Positions 25,018 to 34,548 of a stretch of DNA of 64,000 nt are shown in pieces. The notes under the pieces were generated by a model. That model ran no database searches, was not told where the DNA came from, and worked only from the letters and a program-made list of their open reading frames with translations. This stretch comes from an uncultured Roseburia sp. GTDB taxonomy: Bacteria > Bacillota > Clostridia > Lachnospirales > Lachnospiraceae. Each line of letters opens with the position of its first letter. The first letter of the stretch is position 1. The position numbers were made by a program, and so were the translations under genes. The DNA lies in the NCBI GenBank assembly GCA_934317215.1, contig CAKREH010000007.1, positions 1-64,000 of the forward strand. Reading direction: 5' to 3'.

Positions 25018-26352
25018 TTAGTTCCTCGCTTTGCCACAGTTGCTGCAGAATTTTCCTTTGTTGACCTGACCGCATTCACACGTCCACTCTGCTGCCGGTG
25101 CCGGTTTTCCGCACTCACTGCAGAATTTTCCTGTATTGACATGACCGCATTCACAGGTCCACTCATTCTTTGGTGCAGGCGCCGGTTTTCCACATTCACT
25201 GCAGAATTTTCCCGTGTTGGCATGACCGCACTCACAGATCCATGTGCCCGCTGCACTGCCTGCCGGATTTGGCTGGCTCTGGTTCATGGCTCCTGCACTC
25301 TGTCCCTGGTTCACTGCACCTGCCATCTGGCTCTGTGCTGCATTTCCATACATCTGCCCCTGCTGATCCTGCGGTGTCTGAAGTGCACCAAGTCCTGACA
25401 ACGTCTGGTTCATCGCATTCATGCCCATGCCGACTCCCATAAACCCGTTCATGGCTCCTGCTGCATTGCTTCCTGCATCACGCACACCCTCGGTCAGATT
25501 TTTGACTGCCATACCGCGCATTACATTGAAGTCACCGCCGAGCATTGCGCCCTCATTTCTCATGTTGATGAGTTTCTGGGACTCTTCATCATAAGATACG
25601 CTCGCAATACCGACACTCTGGATCTCCATACCGCGCATCTGGTTCCACTCTTCATCGAGCGTATTCGCCATATACTTTCCAAGTTCTCTTGCTTTTGAAG
25701 TCACATAGGAAATTCTGGTTCCGTCCGCTGACATCTGGTTGATGGATGCCTGCAGTGCCTCTAAAAACTCGGACAGATACTGTTCATTGATAGATGAGAT
25801 CTCCACATGATCCTGATTTTTCGGGATGACTTCCGCATAGAACTGCAGCGGATTGGTGACTTTGATGGAATACGTTCCATGTGCACGCAAAAACAATTCT
25901 GCGTTATAAAAATTATCAAAATAATTGATTGGATTTCTGGTACCGAATTTGATTCCTTTGATTTCCTGCAGATTGATAAAAAATACCTTCTGCATCGTCG
26001 GCGTCTGTCCGCCGAATTTGAAACGATTGAAAGTTTCTTTTAAAGATTCTCCAAATTCACCGTTAAACATGGATGGCATGGATGAATTATCCACTTTATA
26101 ATATCCCGGCTCTGCCGTGTAATCTACGATCTTTCCACCGTCTACGAGCATCATAAACTGATTGTCATATACATGGATGATCGAACCGTTGCTGACCGTA
26201 TCCGGCGTTCCCTTCCGGTTCTGTCCTTTTCGGATCAGTACACCGCTGGTAAAGACAGTGTTGTCCCCCATGTCATCTGCTTCGTAAACTTCTAACCACT
26301 GATCGGCAAGACCTCCGCCGACCGCCTGCGTAATTGCTCTGATAATTCCCAT
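25018..26352 (-). CDS. SPFH-domain protein with three C-terminal zinc ribbons (YdjI-like)
   Basis: A 444-residue protein starting at Met 26352 after AAGGAGG. Residues of about 25-300 form the SPFH/virion-core-like domain (QWLEVYEADDM, NGSIIHVYDNQFMMLVDGGKIVD, RAHGTYSIKVTNPLQFY, GIASVSYDEESQKLINM). A Met/Gly/Gln-rich linker follows. The tail has three tandem zinc ribbons, each close to WTCECGHVNTGKFCSECGK. YdjI-type SPFH proteins help recruit membrane-stress proteins. The three ribbons are nearly identical and probably arose by recent duplication. Confidence 0.83.
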   Translation of the reverse strand: MGIIRAITQAVGGGLADQWLEVYEADDMGDNTVFTSGVLIRKGQNRKGTPDTVSNGSIIHVYDNQFMMLVDGGKIVDYTAEPGYYKVDNSSMPSMFNGEFGESLKETFNRFKFGGQTPTMQKVFFINLQEIKGIKFGTRNPINYFDNFYNAELFLRAHGTYSIKVTNPLQFYAEVIPKNQDHVEISSINEQYLSEFLEALQASINQMSADGTRISYVTSKARELGKYMANTLDEEWNQMRGMEIQSVGIASVSYDEESQKLINMRNEGAMLGGDFNVMRGMAVKNLTEGVRDAGSNAAGAMNGFMGVGMGMNAMNQTLSGLGALQTPQDQQGQMYGNAAQSQMAGAVNQGQSAGAMNQSQPNPAGSAAGTWICECGHANTGKFCSECGKPAPAPKNEWTCECGHVNTGKFCSECGKPAPAAEWTCECGQVNKGKFCSNCGKARN

Positions 26353-26382
26353 AATTAAATCCTCCTTGTTTTCCACCATTTG

Positions 26383-27165
26383 TTATGAATGATAGTAGTC
26401 CGTCTCGTCAAAACTATGTAATGTCCATACTTTCAGGTTCACAAGCGTCACTGCCGAACCACAGTATTCGCAGTAAGCCGCTCCAAGATTCGTGATCGGT
26501 GCACCGCAGTTCGGGCAGGTCACTCCAACTGCATTGTCCATTCCTGCAAGTTTCTCATTCTGAATATACATAAGCTGCACGTTATACCTGGTCTGTTCCA
26601 TCAGTTCTTTACTGCCGTTTACCACTTTTCCTGCTTTTTCGCAATAATGCAGATACCCGACTGCACTCTGGAATGTGATGACACAGGTGCCCTGCTTTTT
26701 CTCATAATCAGCAATCTCGGTCTGATGGATCTGTATCTGTTCGTAGTGCTCTGTGACTGCCTCCGTCTCATTTTCACGGATTCTGTTTTTGATCTGCGCT
26801 AAAAACTCTTCCGAAACGCCATCTTTTATCTGTCTTTCAAAAATGCCGGCATCTGCGGCAGAGATTGCCTGCAATGCCAGCATGAGTGCATTTTCCACTT
26901 TATCCTTAAACTGTTCGATATGAAAATCAGGAAAATCCCTCTGGATCTGCGGCAGGAAAATCCGTGTCATCGCAGAGACTGATTTGGGTGTTACCGCAAG
27001 CTCTTTTGCCTGTTGTTCTAATCCCTCTGTGATGGAATCTGTGCCAAACGCCATACGGGACAATTTACGCAGTTTTTCCCGCACGATCCGGTATGCCGCA
27101 TATCCTGCGCCACAGGATATGCAGACAACAAAGACAATCACAAGGAGCGTAACCGTTCCCTTACT
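26383..27165 (-). CDS. Membrane-anchored Tim44-like protein with zinc ribbon
   Basis: About 260 residues: an N-terminal membrane helix (VTLLVIVFVVCISCGAGYAAY), a helical domain at about 60-200 resembling Tim44-like domains (QIQRDFPDFHIEQFKDKVENALMLAL ... QGTCVITFQSAVGYLHY), and a C-terminal zinc ribbon (VTCPNCGAPITNLGAAYCEYCGSAV). The start ATG at 27165 overlaps the prfB stop region, and its Shine-Dalgarno (GGAGG) lies in the last prfB codons, so translation is coupled. It probably belongs functionally with the SPFH/zinc-ribbon/TPM genes downstream. The Tim44 assignment is from pattern recognition only. Confidence 0.7.
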   Translation of the reverse strand, partial: SKGTVTLLVIVFVVCISCGAGYAAYRIVREKLRKLSRMAFGTDSITEGLEQQAKELAVTPKSVSAMTRIFLPQIQRDFPDFHIEQFKDKVENALMLALQAISAADAGIFERQIKDGVSEEFLAQIKNRIRENETEAVTEHYEQIQIHQTEIADYEKKQGTCVITFQSAVGYLHYCEKAGKVVNGSKELMEQTRYNVQLMYIQNEKLAGMDNAVGVTCPNCGAPITNLGAAYCEYCGSAVTLVNLKVWTLHSFDETDYYHS

Positions 27166-28298
27166 CATCATCTCCTCCAAATCCCTTCGGACATCCAAGT
27201 GAAAGCCACTTTAAATAGCCATTGATAAAAATGTCGATCTTTCCATCCATGACACTGTCTACATTACCAGTCTCCACACCGGTTCTGTGATCTTTTACCA
27301 TCGTATATGGCTGCATGACATAAGAACGGATCTGGTTCCCCCAGCCGATCTCCGTTACCTCTCCACGGATATCAGCAGCTTTTTCCGCATTTTCCTGCTG
27401 CTTTAACAAATACAGTTTTGCCTTCAACATCTGCATTGCCTTATCCTTGTTCTGGAACTGGGAACGCTCATTCTGGCACTGTACCACGATTCCGGTCGGA
27501 ATATGCGTAATACGGATTGCAGAGGATGTTTTATTGATATGCTGTCCACCGGCACCACTCGAACGGTAGGTATCGATCCGCAGATCGTCCTCATTGATCT
27601 CGACATCAAGATCTTCCTCGATATCCGGCATGACATCACAGGATACGAACGAAGTCTGACGCTTGCCCGCCGCGTTAAACGGTGAGATACGCACCAGACG
27701 GTGTACACCTTTTTCCGACTTCATATAGCCGTATGCATTCTCTCCATTGATCTGGAATGTAATGGACTTGATACCGGCTTCCTCCCCGTCAAGAGAATCT
27801 AAAACCTCCACAGAAAAGCCTTTGTCCGATGCCCATCTTGTATACATACGGTAAAGCATTGCCGCCCAGTCACAGGACTCTGTACCGCCGGCTCCTGCAT
27901 GTAAAGACACAATTGCGCCATCTGCATCATACTCGCCGGATAACAGTGTTTTAATACGAATCCCCTCATAGGTCTTCGTAAATTCATCGAGCATTTCCTG
28001 GATCTCCGGGATTAAGGATGCATCATTTTCCTCATATCCCATCTCGATCAATGTCTCAATATCCTCAAATTCTGTTTTTAAAGATGCATAAGTTGCGACA
28101 TCATCCTTCATGCTCTTTAATTCTTTCATTTTTTTCTGGGAAACAACCGGATCATCCCAAAAATTGGGGACTTCCATTTCCCTTTCTAATTCCTGAATCC
28201 GCTGCTCTTTATTAGCCAGGTCAAAGTGAATCCCTCACTTCCTGCAGCGGTTCCCTGTATGTGTTCAGGGTCACTTTAAATTGATCAAGTTCTACCAC
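27161..28298 (-). CDS. prfB: Peptide chain release factor 2 (programmed +1 frameshift)
   Basis: Recognises UGA and UAA stop codons and releases the peptide. The main frame (27161-28177 and its upstream continuation) contains the peptidyl-tRNA hydrolysis motif GGQ in RSSGAGGQHINKTSSAIR, and a recognition segment matching RF2 rather than RF1. The true start is GTG at 28298 after AGAGGTG. The first 25 codons (VELDQFKVTLNTYREPL...) end in CTT TGA C (TGA at 28221-28223). A +1 shift there continues as DLANKEQRIQELEREME, the classic autoregulatory frameshift. Total length is 1,138 bases, which is three times 379 plus one, as expected. Confidence 0.95.
28221..28226 (-). promoter_or_regulatory. prfB +1 frameshift site
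   Basis: The slippery CTTTGA (followed by C) with an AGGGAT Shine-Dalgarno-like element just upstream on the minus strand. Low RF2 favours the +1 shift, closing a feedback loop that is well established for prfB. Confidence 0.9.
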
Positions 28299-28332
28299 AG
28301 TATCACCTCTTTCTGATATTTAAGATTTGTTT

Positions 28333-28833
28333 CTATTGTAAAGTATGCGCTCTTTTTGCGCAATGCCTTCTCCCTATTTTTAAGAGAATCGCAAGAAGTA
28401 AAAGACCGATCGCAGCTCCTGCCGTGTCAATGCAGACATCCGTAAACTGCCCGGAACGTCCCGGGACAAACAGCTGATGAAACTCATCTGTCGACGCATA
28501 GCAAAAGGCAAAACCAAGTGCCGCGATATAATGCACTTTCTGTTTCATTCCAAATGTTCCTGAAAATGCAAATGCAAGCCATCCTAAAATCGCATATTCT
28601 GTCATATGTGCAGCTTTCCGGATGGGATACTCAATGTTTCCTGCAATATTTCCAATCTGGTCTGTCGTCAGTCCCCATTTAAAAATTTCATCTGTATCTT
28701 CGACCAGACGGTAAGAGATCGTACCGCTGATCTCGGAAGATTCCACCGCCGGCTGGCTGGAGAACCAAAATATGATGATCATCCAGCCTGCCAGCATGAT
28801 TCCCAGAATCAGCCGCATTACTGTTTTATTCAT
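28333..28833 (-). CDS. VanZ family membrane protein
   Basis: A 166-residue membrane protein with four hydrophobic segments and VanZ-like motifs: FWFSSQPA at the end of the first helix, RKAAHMTEYAILGWL in the second, and ASTDEFHQLFVPGRSGQFTDVCIDTAGA in the third to fourth. VanZ was first linked to teicoplanin resistance, but the family is broad and its function is mostly unknown. It overlaps the ctp stop by 4 bases, so it is coupled to that gene. Confidence 0.85.
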   Translation of the reverse strand: MNKTVMRLILGIMLAGWMIIIFWFSSQPAVESSEISGTISYRLVEDTDEIFKWGLTTDQIGNIAGNIEYPIRKAAHMTEYAILGWLAFAFSGTFGMKQKVHYIAALGFAFCYASTDEFHQLFVPGRSGQFTDVCIDTAGAAIGLLLLAILLKIGRRHCAKRAHTLQ

Positions 28834-30125
28834 TTTCCACTTAATTCCTCCGTGAGTACTTCCACTGCTTTTTGGATCTGATTGTCATATTTTACGTCGT
28901 ATTCTGTTCCATCCGGATCGAGATATTCATATTCAAGTTCGATATCAGGATCGATCCCGACACCATGGATATAATTTCCGTTCGGTGTAAAATATTTTGC
29001 CGTGGTAAGTTTCACTGCATCCCCGTCCTCAAGTGGAAAAATAGTCTGAACGATTCCTTTTCCAAATGTGGTCGTTCCGATCAGTGTTCCATACTGGTAA
29101 TCTTTGATTGCTCCGGCTAAGATCTCGGATGCACTCGCACTGTCCCCGTTGATAAGAACCGCCAGCGGATACTCCATGTAAGTATCCCCGCTTGATGTAT
29201 AAGTCTCACGGTGGCCGTTTTTATCCTCTGTATACACAACCGTACCCTCAGGAAGAATATCATCTAAAATCTGCACCACAGCGGTAACAAGTCCGCCGCC
29301 ATTATAGCGCACATCCAGAACAAGAGCTTTCATCCCCTCGCCGTCTAATTCTGCCACAGCTTTTTCAAATTGGTCTGCTGTCTCTGTCTCAAAAGAATCA
29401 ATATGGATATAGCCAATGTTACCGTCAAGCATCTGGGAAGATACACTCGGCAGTGTCACATTTTTGCGTTCCACATCAAAGGACATATTTTCCCCGGTTG
29501 AAGGACGGTATACTTCCAAATGTACCGACGTTCCCTCCTCACCGCGGATCAGCTTTACCAGTTCTGTCACTTCCATGCTGGCCGCATCTGTTCCATCAAC
29601 CGAAGTGATCACGTCATCTGCGAGCAGTCCGGCTTCATCGGAAGGTGTTCCCTCGTATATTTTTGAAATGGAAACCACCATCGTATCCGGATCCTGTCTG
29701 AGTCCTGCACCGATTCCATAATACTGTCCGGTCGTGCTCACCTGCATCTGTTTGTAATCTTCCTCATTATAATAAACGGAATATTTATCTCCAAGCCCGC
29801 TGATCACCCCTTCATACAGACCATCTTTTAATTCTGTATCGTCCACCTCATCATAATAATACATATCCGTGTATGCCTTCAGCTCATTGATCTTGTGAAC
29901 CGTTTTGGAATCCAGAATTGAATCCTTATTACCAGACGCATTTGTTATGTAGATTTTTGTTCCCGTTACTTTTCCGACCACATTCAGTGCCACAAATCCA
30001 ACCAGAATCGTACCCGCGATACCGCAGACCACACCTTTTGCCATCTGTCCTTTTTTGCTTTTCTTCGGTTCTTCGATTGGCTCTGGCATAATCTCCGGAA
30101 CCTGCTGCTCATTTTTATTTTCCAT
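28830..30125 (-). CDS. ctpA: S41 family carboxyl-terminal processing protease
   Basis: A membrane-anchored Ser/Lys protease with one N-terminal helix (GVVCGIAGTILVGFVALNVVG). The order is then a helical region (AYTDMYYYDEVDDTELKDGLYEGVISGLGDKYSVYY), a PDZ domain (YGIGAGLRQDPDTMVVS ... SPSDEAGL-type loop), and the S41 core. The catalytic Ser lies in NGDSASASEILAGA and the Lys in GTTTFGKGIVQ. The substrate is probably an envelope protein, possibly wall hydrolases of the neighbouring division genes or a spore signalling protein. The gene symbol is assigned by family. Confidence 0.88.
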   Translation of the reverse strand: MENKNEQQVPEIMPEPIEEPKKSKKGQMAKGVVCGIAGTILVGFVALNVVGKVTGTKIYITNASGNKDSILDSKTVHKINELKAYTDMYYYDEVDDTELKDGLYEGVISGLGDKYSVYYNEEDYKQMQVSTTGQYYGIGAGLRQDPDTMVVSISKIYEGTPSDEAGLLADDVITSVDGTDAASMEVTELVKLIRGEEGTSVHLEVYRPSTGENMSFDVERKNVTLPSVSSQMLDGNIGYIHIDSFETETADQFEKAVAELDGEGMKALVLDVRYNGGGLVTAVVQILDDILPEGTVVYTEDKNGHRETYTSSGDTYMEYPLAVLINGDSASASEILAGAIKDYQYGTLIGTTTFGKGIVQTIFPLEDGDAVKLTTAKYFTPNGNYIHGVGIDPDIELEYEYLDPDGTEYDVKYDNQIQKAVEVLTEELSGK

Positions 30126-30317
30126 ATTCTGTCTCCATTCCTGCGCTGTTTTTATGTTGATTTTTATGCTGCTGTTTTACGCTGCTATTCCCACCTGTTG
30201 TGTAACCAGCCGCATTTTTATTTCATATTGCCTTTTATACTACACTCCACATTACTTATCATATCATTCATATGTGAAGATTCGCTGTCCTACTACACAA
30301 AACATACTCTCCTATAA

Positions 30318-30476
30318 GGATTCGGATGTCAAAAGGTGGTTCACAACTTAACGGCTGTCAAATTGCACAAGGCAGAGACTGCTTTTGTGACTTTGGGAGA
30401 AAATTAGAAAATCTTAGCCTGCCTTGCGCAATTTGACAATCCAAAAATTAAAAGCCACCTTTTGACACCCTAATCC
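30318..30476. mobile_element. MITE-like palindromic element, short copy
   Basis: A 159-bp element with terminal inverted repeats: left GGATTCGGATGTCAAAAGG and right CCTTTTGACACCCTAATCC. Inner arms TGTCAAATTGCACAA and GCGCAATTTGACA also pair, so the whole element is a long imperfect palindrome with no coding capacity. It closely matches the copy at 38,416, over about 90 bases on the left and 50 on the right. Its right end abuts the T-tract of the envC terminator. The rest of 30,126-30,317 shows no gene. Confidence 0.8.
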
Positions 30477-30484
30477 TATGAATT

Positions 30485-30515
30485 AAAAAAAGGACCACCG
30501 CATTGCGGCAGTCCC
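30485..30515 (-). terminator. Terminator of the ftsEX-envC unit
   Basis: Minus-strand stem GGACTGCCGC-AAT-GCGGTGGTCC followed by seven T. The MITE copy begins directly after this T-tract. Confidence 0.88.
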
Positions 30516-30528
30516 AAAAACATCCGCA

Positions 30529-31791
30529 TCATCTGCCCAGATAACTCCACGGGCTGACATAGCTTCCGTTTAATGATACACCAAAGTGTAAATGATTTCC
30601 AGTAGAAATACCGGTACTTCCGACCTGTGCGATCGTCTGTCCTGCTGAAACCGTCTGTCCAGGCGAAACAAGAAGTGCAGATGCATGCATATATACCGTA
30701 TACAATCCGCCGCCGTGATCGATCATCACATAGTTGCCGGCAGCACTGCTGTAAGCTGCCGTTGTAACTGTTCCATCCGCTGCCGCCACAATCGCAGCAC
30801 CACCAGACGCACCGATGTCAATTCCTTTATGATTGGAAGAAGCGCCTCCCATCGGCGAGACACGCGTTCCATAATCACTGGTCACACGCGTACTGCTCGG
30901 ACACGGCCAGGTAAACACACCTCCGGTATAAGGGTTATTCTGTTTACCGGCAGCAGCCTTCTCTGCCTCAATGCGCTTGATCTCGGCAATGATCTCCTCC
31001 TGCGCCTGAATCTCCGCAGCATAATAATCCGCGTCGCTCTGTGCAGAATCAATGTTTCCCTCAATTCCGGCAAGTTCCGTCTCCCGCTGCTTCATAAGCG
31101 CTGCAACCGAAGCCTTTTCCTGCTCCACAGAGGCTTTCTCCTGCTCCACTTCTTTTTTCATTTCCTCTAACGTGGCATAGTCTTCTTCTAACTGCTGTTC
31201 CACGCCGTCAATATAGGCAACCGTCTCCTGATATTCCTTTAGCTTTTTCCGGTCGTATTCCTGAATCTGTATGATATACTCAGCAGAATTTAAAAAATCC
31301 GAAAAATTTTCCGAATCAAAAAGTGCCTCAAAGTAAGACTCCTGGGCATTCTCATACATAAACTGTATGCGCACTTTCATGTCCGCATACTGCTGCTCTT
31401 CCTGCTTTTTTGCATCTTCAAGCTGGTCTTTTGTGTCCTCGATCTGATCCTTCTTCTCTGTCAGCTCCTGATTTTTCTGTGCAAGCTGGTTTTCTAAAGC
31501 TGTGATCCGGCTCGAAATATTCATGAGCTGCGTATTCAGATCATTTACTTTTGCCTGCACATCTCCCTTGGACTCTTTTAGCTCGTTTATCGTCTGTTTT
31601 GCCTTTTCCAGAGCTTTTTCCAAAGCCGCCTTTTCCTGCTGTGCCTCTTTTAAAGAGGTGGATGTATTTTCACTTTTCTTTGCGCTGCTGTTTTCTGCTG
31701 ACGTCATCTGCACCGTGGCAGCCACGCCAGTCATCACAATAAGCAATGCCGCCGTTATCCTGTGTATCCATTGCCTTTTATTAATTATCAT
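30529..31791 (-). CDS. envC: EnvC-like murein hydrolase activator / M23 peptidase
   Basis: An exported protein of 420 residues: signal segment (WIHRITAALLIVMTGVAATVQMTSA), a long coiled coil at about 40-285, and a C-terminal LytM/M23 domain. The M23 zinc ligands are all present: HKGIDIG (His and Asp) and HLHFG. It may therefore be an active endopeptidase rather than only an activator. It overlaps the ftsX stop by 4 bases; FtsEX controls EnvC/PcsB-type proteins across the membrane during division, so the three form a functional unit. Confidence 0.9.
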   Translation of the reverse strand: MIINKRQWIHRITAALLIVMTGVAATVQMTSAENSSAKKSENTSTSLKEAQQEKAALEKALEKAKQTINELKESKGDVQAKVNDLNTQLMNISSRITALENQLAQKNQELTEKKDQIEDTKDQLEDAKKQEEQQYADMKVRIQFMYENAQESYFEALFDSENFSDFLNSAEYIIQIQEYDRKKLKEYQETVAYIDGVEQQLEEDYATLEEMKKEVEQEKASVEQEKASVAALMKQRETELAGIEGNIDSAQSDADYYAAEIQAQEEIIAEIKRIEAEKAAAGKQNNPYTGGVFTWPCPSSTRVTSDYGTRVSPMGGASSNHKGIDIGASGGAAIVAAADGTVTTAAYSSAAGNYVMIDHGGGLYTVYMHASALLVSPGQTVSAGQTIAQVGSTGISTGNHLHFGVSLNGSYVSPWSYLGR

Positions 31792-32696
31792 ACCTTTAAA
31801 TGTTTGCGGATCGTAATCCGGCTTCCGATAAATCCAATACCAACACCAAGTAACAGTGCCACAGGAACCAATGTGTGGAATACCTGGTCCACACTTAAAA
31901 ACTGGATCATATTGCTGATAAATTTAAACTTATCTCCAATATATAATATGATTTTCTCATATAAAACATACAAAATGCCAAGCGGGATCGCCGCTCCGAT
32001 CAGTCCGATCACAATTCCCTCAACAACAAACGGTGCCCGGACAAAATAATCTGTCGCACCGATCAGTTTCATGATACCGATCTCTTCACGGCGCACGGAA
32101 ATGCCGACTGTAATCGTATTGCTGATCAGGAAGATCGCAACACCGAGCAGGATCAGAATGATACCCGCGGAAATATAACCGATCAGACTGTTAAAATCGG
32201 TCAGTGTGTGCGCAACCATCTCCGACTGCTTTACTGAACGGATTCCATCTACAGACTCTAAATAAGTTACCAGCGTACTCTGCATTGATATATCATTCAT
32301 ATAAATGGAATAGCTTGCTGAGTTGGCAAGCGGATTATCTCCTGCAAAACTTGAAGCTGCATCTTCATTTCCATCAAAATAAACATCCTTAAAGCTTTCC
32401 CACGCTTCATCCGCAGACGTATATTCACAATGCGACACTTCCACACGCTGTTTGATGAGATCGCCGATCTCTTCAATGCGCTGTTCTGAGATGCCCGCAT
32501 CAAAAAATACTGTGACTGCAACGCCGGATTCCGCATCCTTTACCATTGCCTGAAAGTTGGTCACGATCGAATAGAACAGACCAAACAGAAAAATACAGGC
32601 CGTCATCGTCGCTATGGATGCAAGCGAAAACATTTTATTTTTCCAGATGTTGACAAGTCCCTGTTTAATCGTATAGAAAAAAGTACTAATCCTCAT
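31788..32696 (-). CDS. ftsX: Cell division protein FtsX (permease-like)
   Basis: Membrane partner of FtsE; transmits ATP-driven changes to an outside wall hydrolase. The 302 residues show the FtsX topology: one membrane segment at about 22-45 (FSLASIATMTACIFLFGLFYSI), an extracellular loop (GVAVTVFFDAGISEQRIEEIGDLI), then three C-terminal segments (ISAGIILILLGVAIFLISNTI; VEGIVIGLIGAAIPLGILYVL; LVPVALLLGVGIGFIGS). It overlaps ftsE by 11 bases. Confidence 0.95.
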   Translation of the reverse strand: MRISTFFYTIKQGLVNIWKNKMFSLASIATMTACIFLFGLFYSIVTNFQAMVKDAESGVAVTVFFDAGISEQRIEEIGDLIKQRVEVSHCEYTSADEAWESFKDVYFDGNEDAASSFAGDNPLANSASYSIYMNDISMQSTLVTYLESVDGIRSVKQSEMVAHTLTDFNSLIGYISAGIILILLGVAIFLISNTITVGISVRREEIGIMKLIGATDYFVRAPFVVEGIVIGLIGAAIPLGILYVLYEKIILYIGDKFKFISNMIQFLSVDQVFHTLVPVALLLGVGIGFIGSRITIRKHLKV

Positions 32697-33444
32697 AATC
32701 GTAGTCCCCCTCGCGTTTTAATACATCACGCTCAGTCAGGCTGCGGCTGATGGCATTATCGCCTGTCACAATACTGCTGGCTGTATCACTGTCATCCACG
32801 ATCACACCCTTTTGCATGGTGATGACACGTTTGTTCATGGCTTTTACGATTTCAAGGTTATGTGTAACAACGACAACCGTTGTGCCATTGTTATTGATCT
32901 CCTCCATCAGTTTCATGATCTCCCAGGCATTATTGTTATCGAGATTACCGGTCGGCTCATCCGCAAGCAGGATCTTTGGCTTATTGATCAGCGCCCTTGC
33001 GATTGCAACTCTCTGCTGCTCACCACCGGATAACTGTTTGGGATAAGAACGATACTTTGCTGCCAGTCCTACCATGGAAAGCATCAGTGGTACATTCTTT
33101 TTGATAGAACGTGTGGACTCTCCGATGACCTTTTGGGCAAATGCGACATTATCGTAAATATTGCGGTCTTTTAACAAGCGGAAATCCTGAAATACCACGC
33201 CTATCTTACGACGGAATTTCGGGATTTGTCTTCGCCTGATCTTATTTAATTTCTGACCGTTTATCGTGATCGTACCCTCCGTCGGATCAAGTTCCTTCAG
33301 CAAAAGCTTGATCAGCGTAGATTTTCCGGAACCACTGTCCCCGACGATGAATACAAATTCTCCTTCCTCAATGTTAAGACTCACGTCATTAAGCGCAGGT
33401 ATTCCCGCGGAGTACGACTTGCTGACATGTTCTAACTTAATCAT
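32686..33444 (-). CDS. ftsE: Cell division ATP-binding protein FtsE
   Basis: The ABC-type ATPase of the FtsEX complex. Motifs in order: Walker A GDSGSGKST near residue 35, Q-loop VFQDFRLL, signature LSGGEQQRVAIARA, Walker B ILLADEPTGNLD, and the switch His in VVVTHN. At 252 residues it is about 25 longer than typical FtsE because of a C-terminal tail ending in DVLKREGDYDYED. First gene of the ftsEX-envC set. Confidence 0.95.
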   Translation of the reverse strand: MIKLEHVSKSYSAGIPALNDVSLNIEEGEFVFIVGDSGSGKSTLIKLLLKELDPTEGTITINGQKLNKIRRRQIPKFRRKIGVVFQDFRLLKDRNIYDNVAFAQKVIGESTRSIKKNVPLMLSMVGLAAKYRSYPKQLSGGEQQRVAIARALINKPKILLADEPTGNLDNNNAWEIMKLMEEINNNGTTVVVVTHNLEIVKAMNKRVITMQKGVIVDDSDTASSIVTGDNAISRSLTERDVLKREGDYDYED

Positions 33445-33459
33445 AGTGCTTCTCCATTT

Positions 33460-34548
33460 CTAGTAGTCCAATGACTCCATGTACTTCATGTATTTTACTA
33501 CCATAAGCGCGATCTTAAATGTAATGGCATCTTCAAACACACGCAGATCAAGTCCGGTGGCCTTCTGCAGCTTGTCCAGACGATATACCAGCGTGTTACG
33601 GTGGATATAAAGCTGTCTGGAAGTCTCTGAAACATTCAGACTGTTCTCAAAGAACTTATTGATCGTTGTAAGTGTCTCCTCATCGAACTCATCCGGGGAC
33701 TTCCCGTCAAAGATCTCCTTGATAAACATCTTACAGAGCGGGATCGGGAGCTGATAGATCAGACGCCCGATTCCGAGTGTTGAATAAGCAATGACATCTT
33801 TTTCTTCAAAAAAGATCTTACCTACATCAAGTGCCATCCTTGCTTCTTTATAGGAACGGGATACTTCCTTGATCTCCCCGACGATCGTGCCGTATGCCAC
33901 ATGCACATCGCTGTCGGAATCAGAACGGAACAGATTCACAATGACCTCAGCGGTCTTATTCATCTCTTCGTATCCCTCGTTCTCTCCTACTTCTTTTACA
34001 ACAATGATATTTTTTTCATCCACTGCTGTGACAAAATCTTTGGTCTTTCCACCGAAAATGCCACGGATGCGCTCCAGTTCATTGCCGTCTTTGTCGCGGT
34101 TGGTCTCCACGATAAACACAACACGTCTGACCTCTGTATCGATATGCAGCTTCTTTGCACGGTTATAAATATCAACCAAAAGCAGGTTATCCAAAAGCAG
34201 GTTCTTGATAAAGTTGTCTTTATCAAATCTCTCTTTATATGCTACCAGAAGATTCTGGATCTGGAAACTGGCAATTTTCCCCACCATATAGACATCATCA
34301 CTGTCTCCATTGGCAAGCAGGATATATTCTAACTGATGATCGTCAAACACCTTAAAAAACTGATAGCCGTTTACAACCTGGCTGTCTGCAGGAGATTCCA
34401 CAAATGCAAGTGCCGGCTCCATATATTTGTCTGCTTCCGGAAATGTGGCAGCCAGCACCTTCCCCTCTACATCAATAATGCATAAATCAATGCGGGTAAT
34501 CCCTTTTAACCCGTCAATCGTATTCTGAAGTATCTGATTTGAAATCAT
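33460..34548 (-). CDS. PucR/CdaR-type transcriptional regulator
   Basis: A 362-residue regulator. The N-terminal part (about 1-130) resembles a sugar-diacid or small-ligand sensor (RIDLCIIDVEGKVLAATFPEA ... YQFFKVFDDHQLEYILLANG). A middle GGDEF-like/CdaR region follows (RRVVFIVETNRDKDGNELERI). The C-terminal HTH_30 domain (NKFFENSLNVSETSRQLYIHRNTLVYRLDKLQKATGLDLRVFEDAITFKIAL) is characteristic of PucR and CdaR. Met at 34548 follows AGGAGTGGAG. The ligand and target genes are unknown; the neighbouring ftsE suggests no obvious target. Confidence 0.85.
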   Translation of the reverse strand: MISNQILQNTIDGLKGITRIDLCIIDVEGKVLAATFPEADKYMEPALAFVESPADSQVVNGYQFFKVFDDHQLEYILLANGDSDDVYMVGKIASFQIQNLLVAYKERFDKDNFIKNLLLDNLLLVDIYNRAKKLHIDTEVRRVVFIVETNRDKDGNELERIRGIFGGKTKDFVTAVDEKNIIVVKEVGENEGYEEMNKTAEVIVNLFRSDSDSDVHVAYGTIVGEIKEVSRSYKEARMALDVGKIFFEEKDVIAYSTLGIGRLIYQLPIPLCKMFIKEIFDGKSPDEFDEETLTTINKFFENSLNVSETSRQLYIHRNTLVYRLDKLQKATGLDLRVFEDAITFKIALMVVKYMKYMESLDY

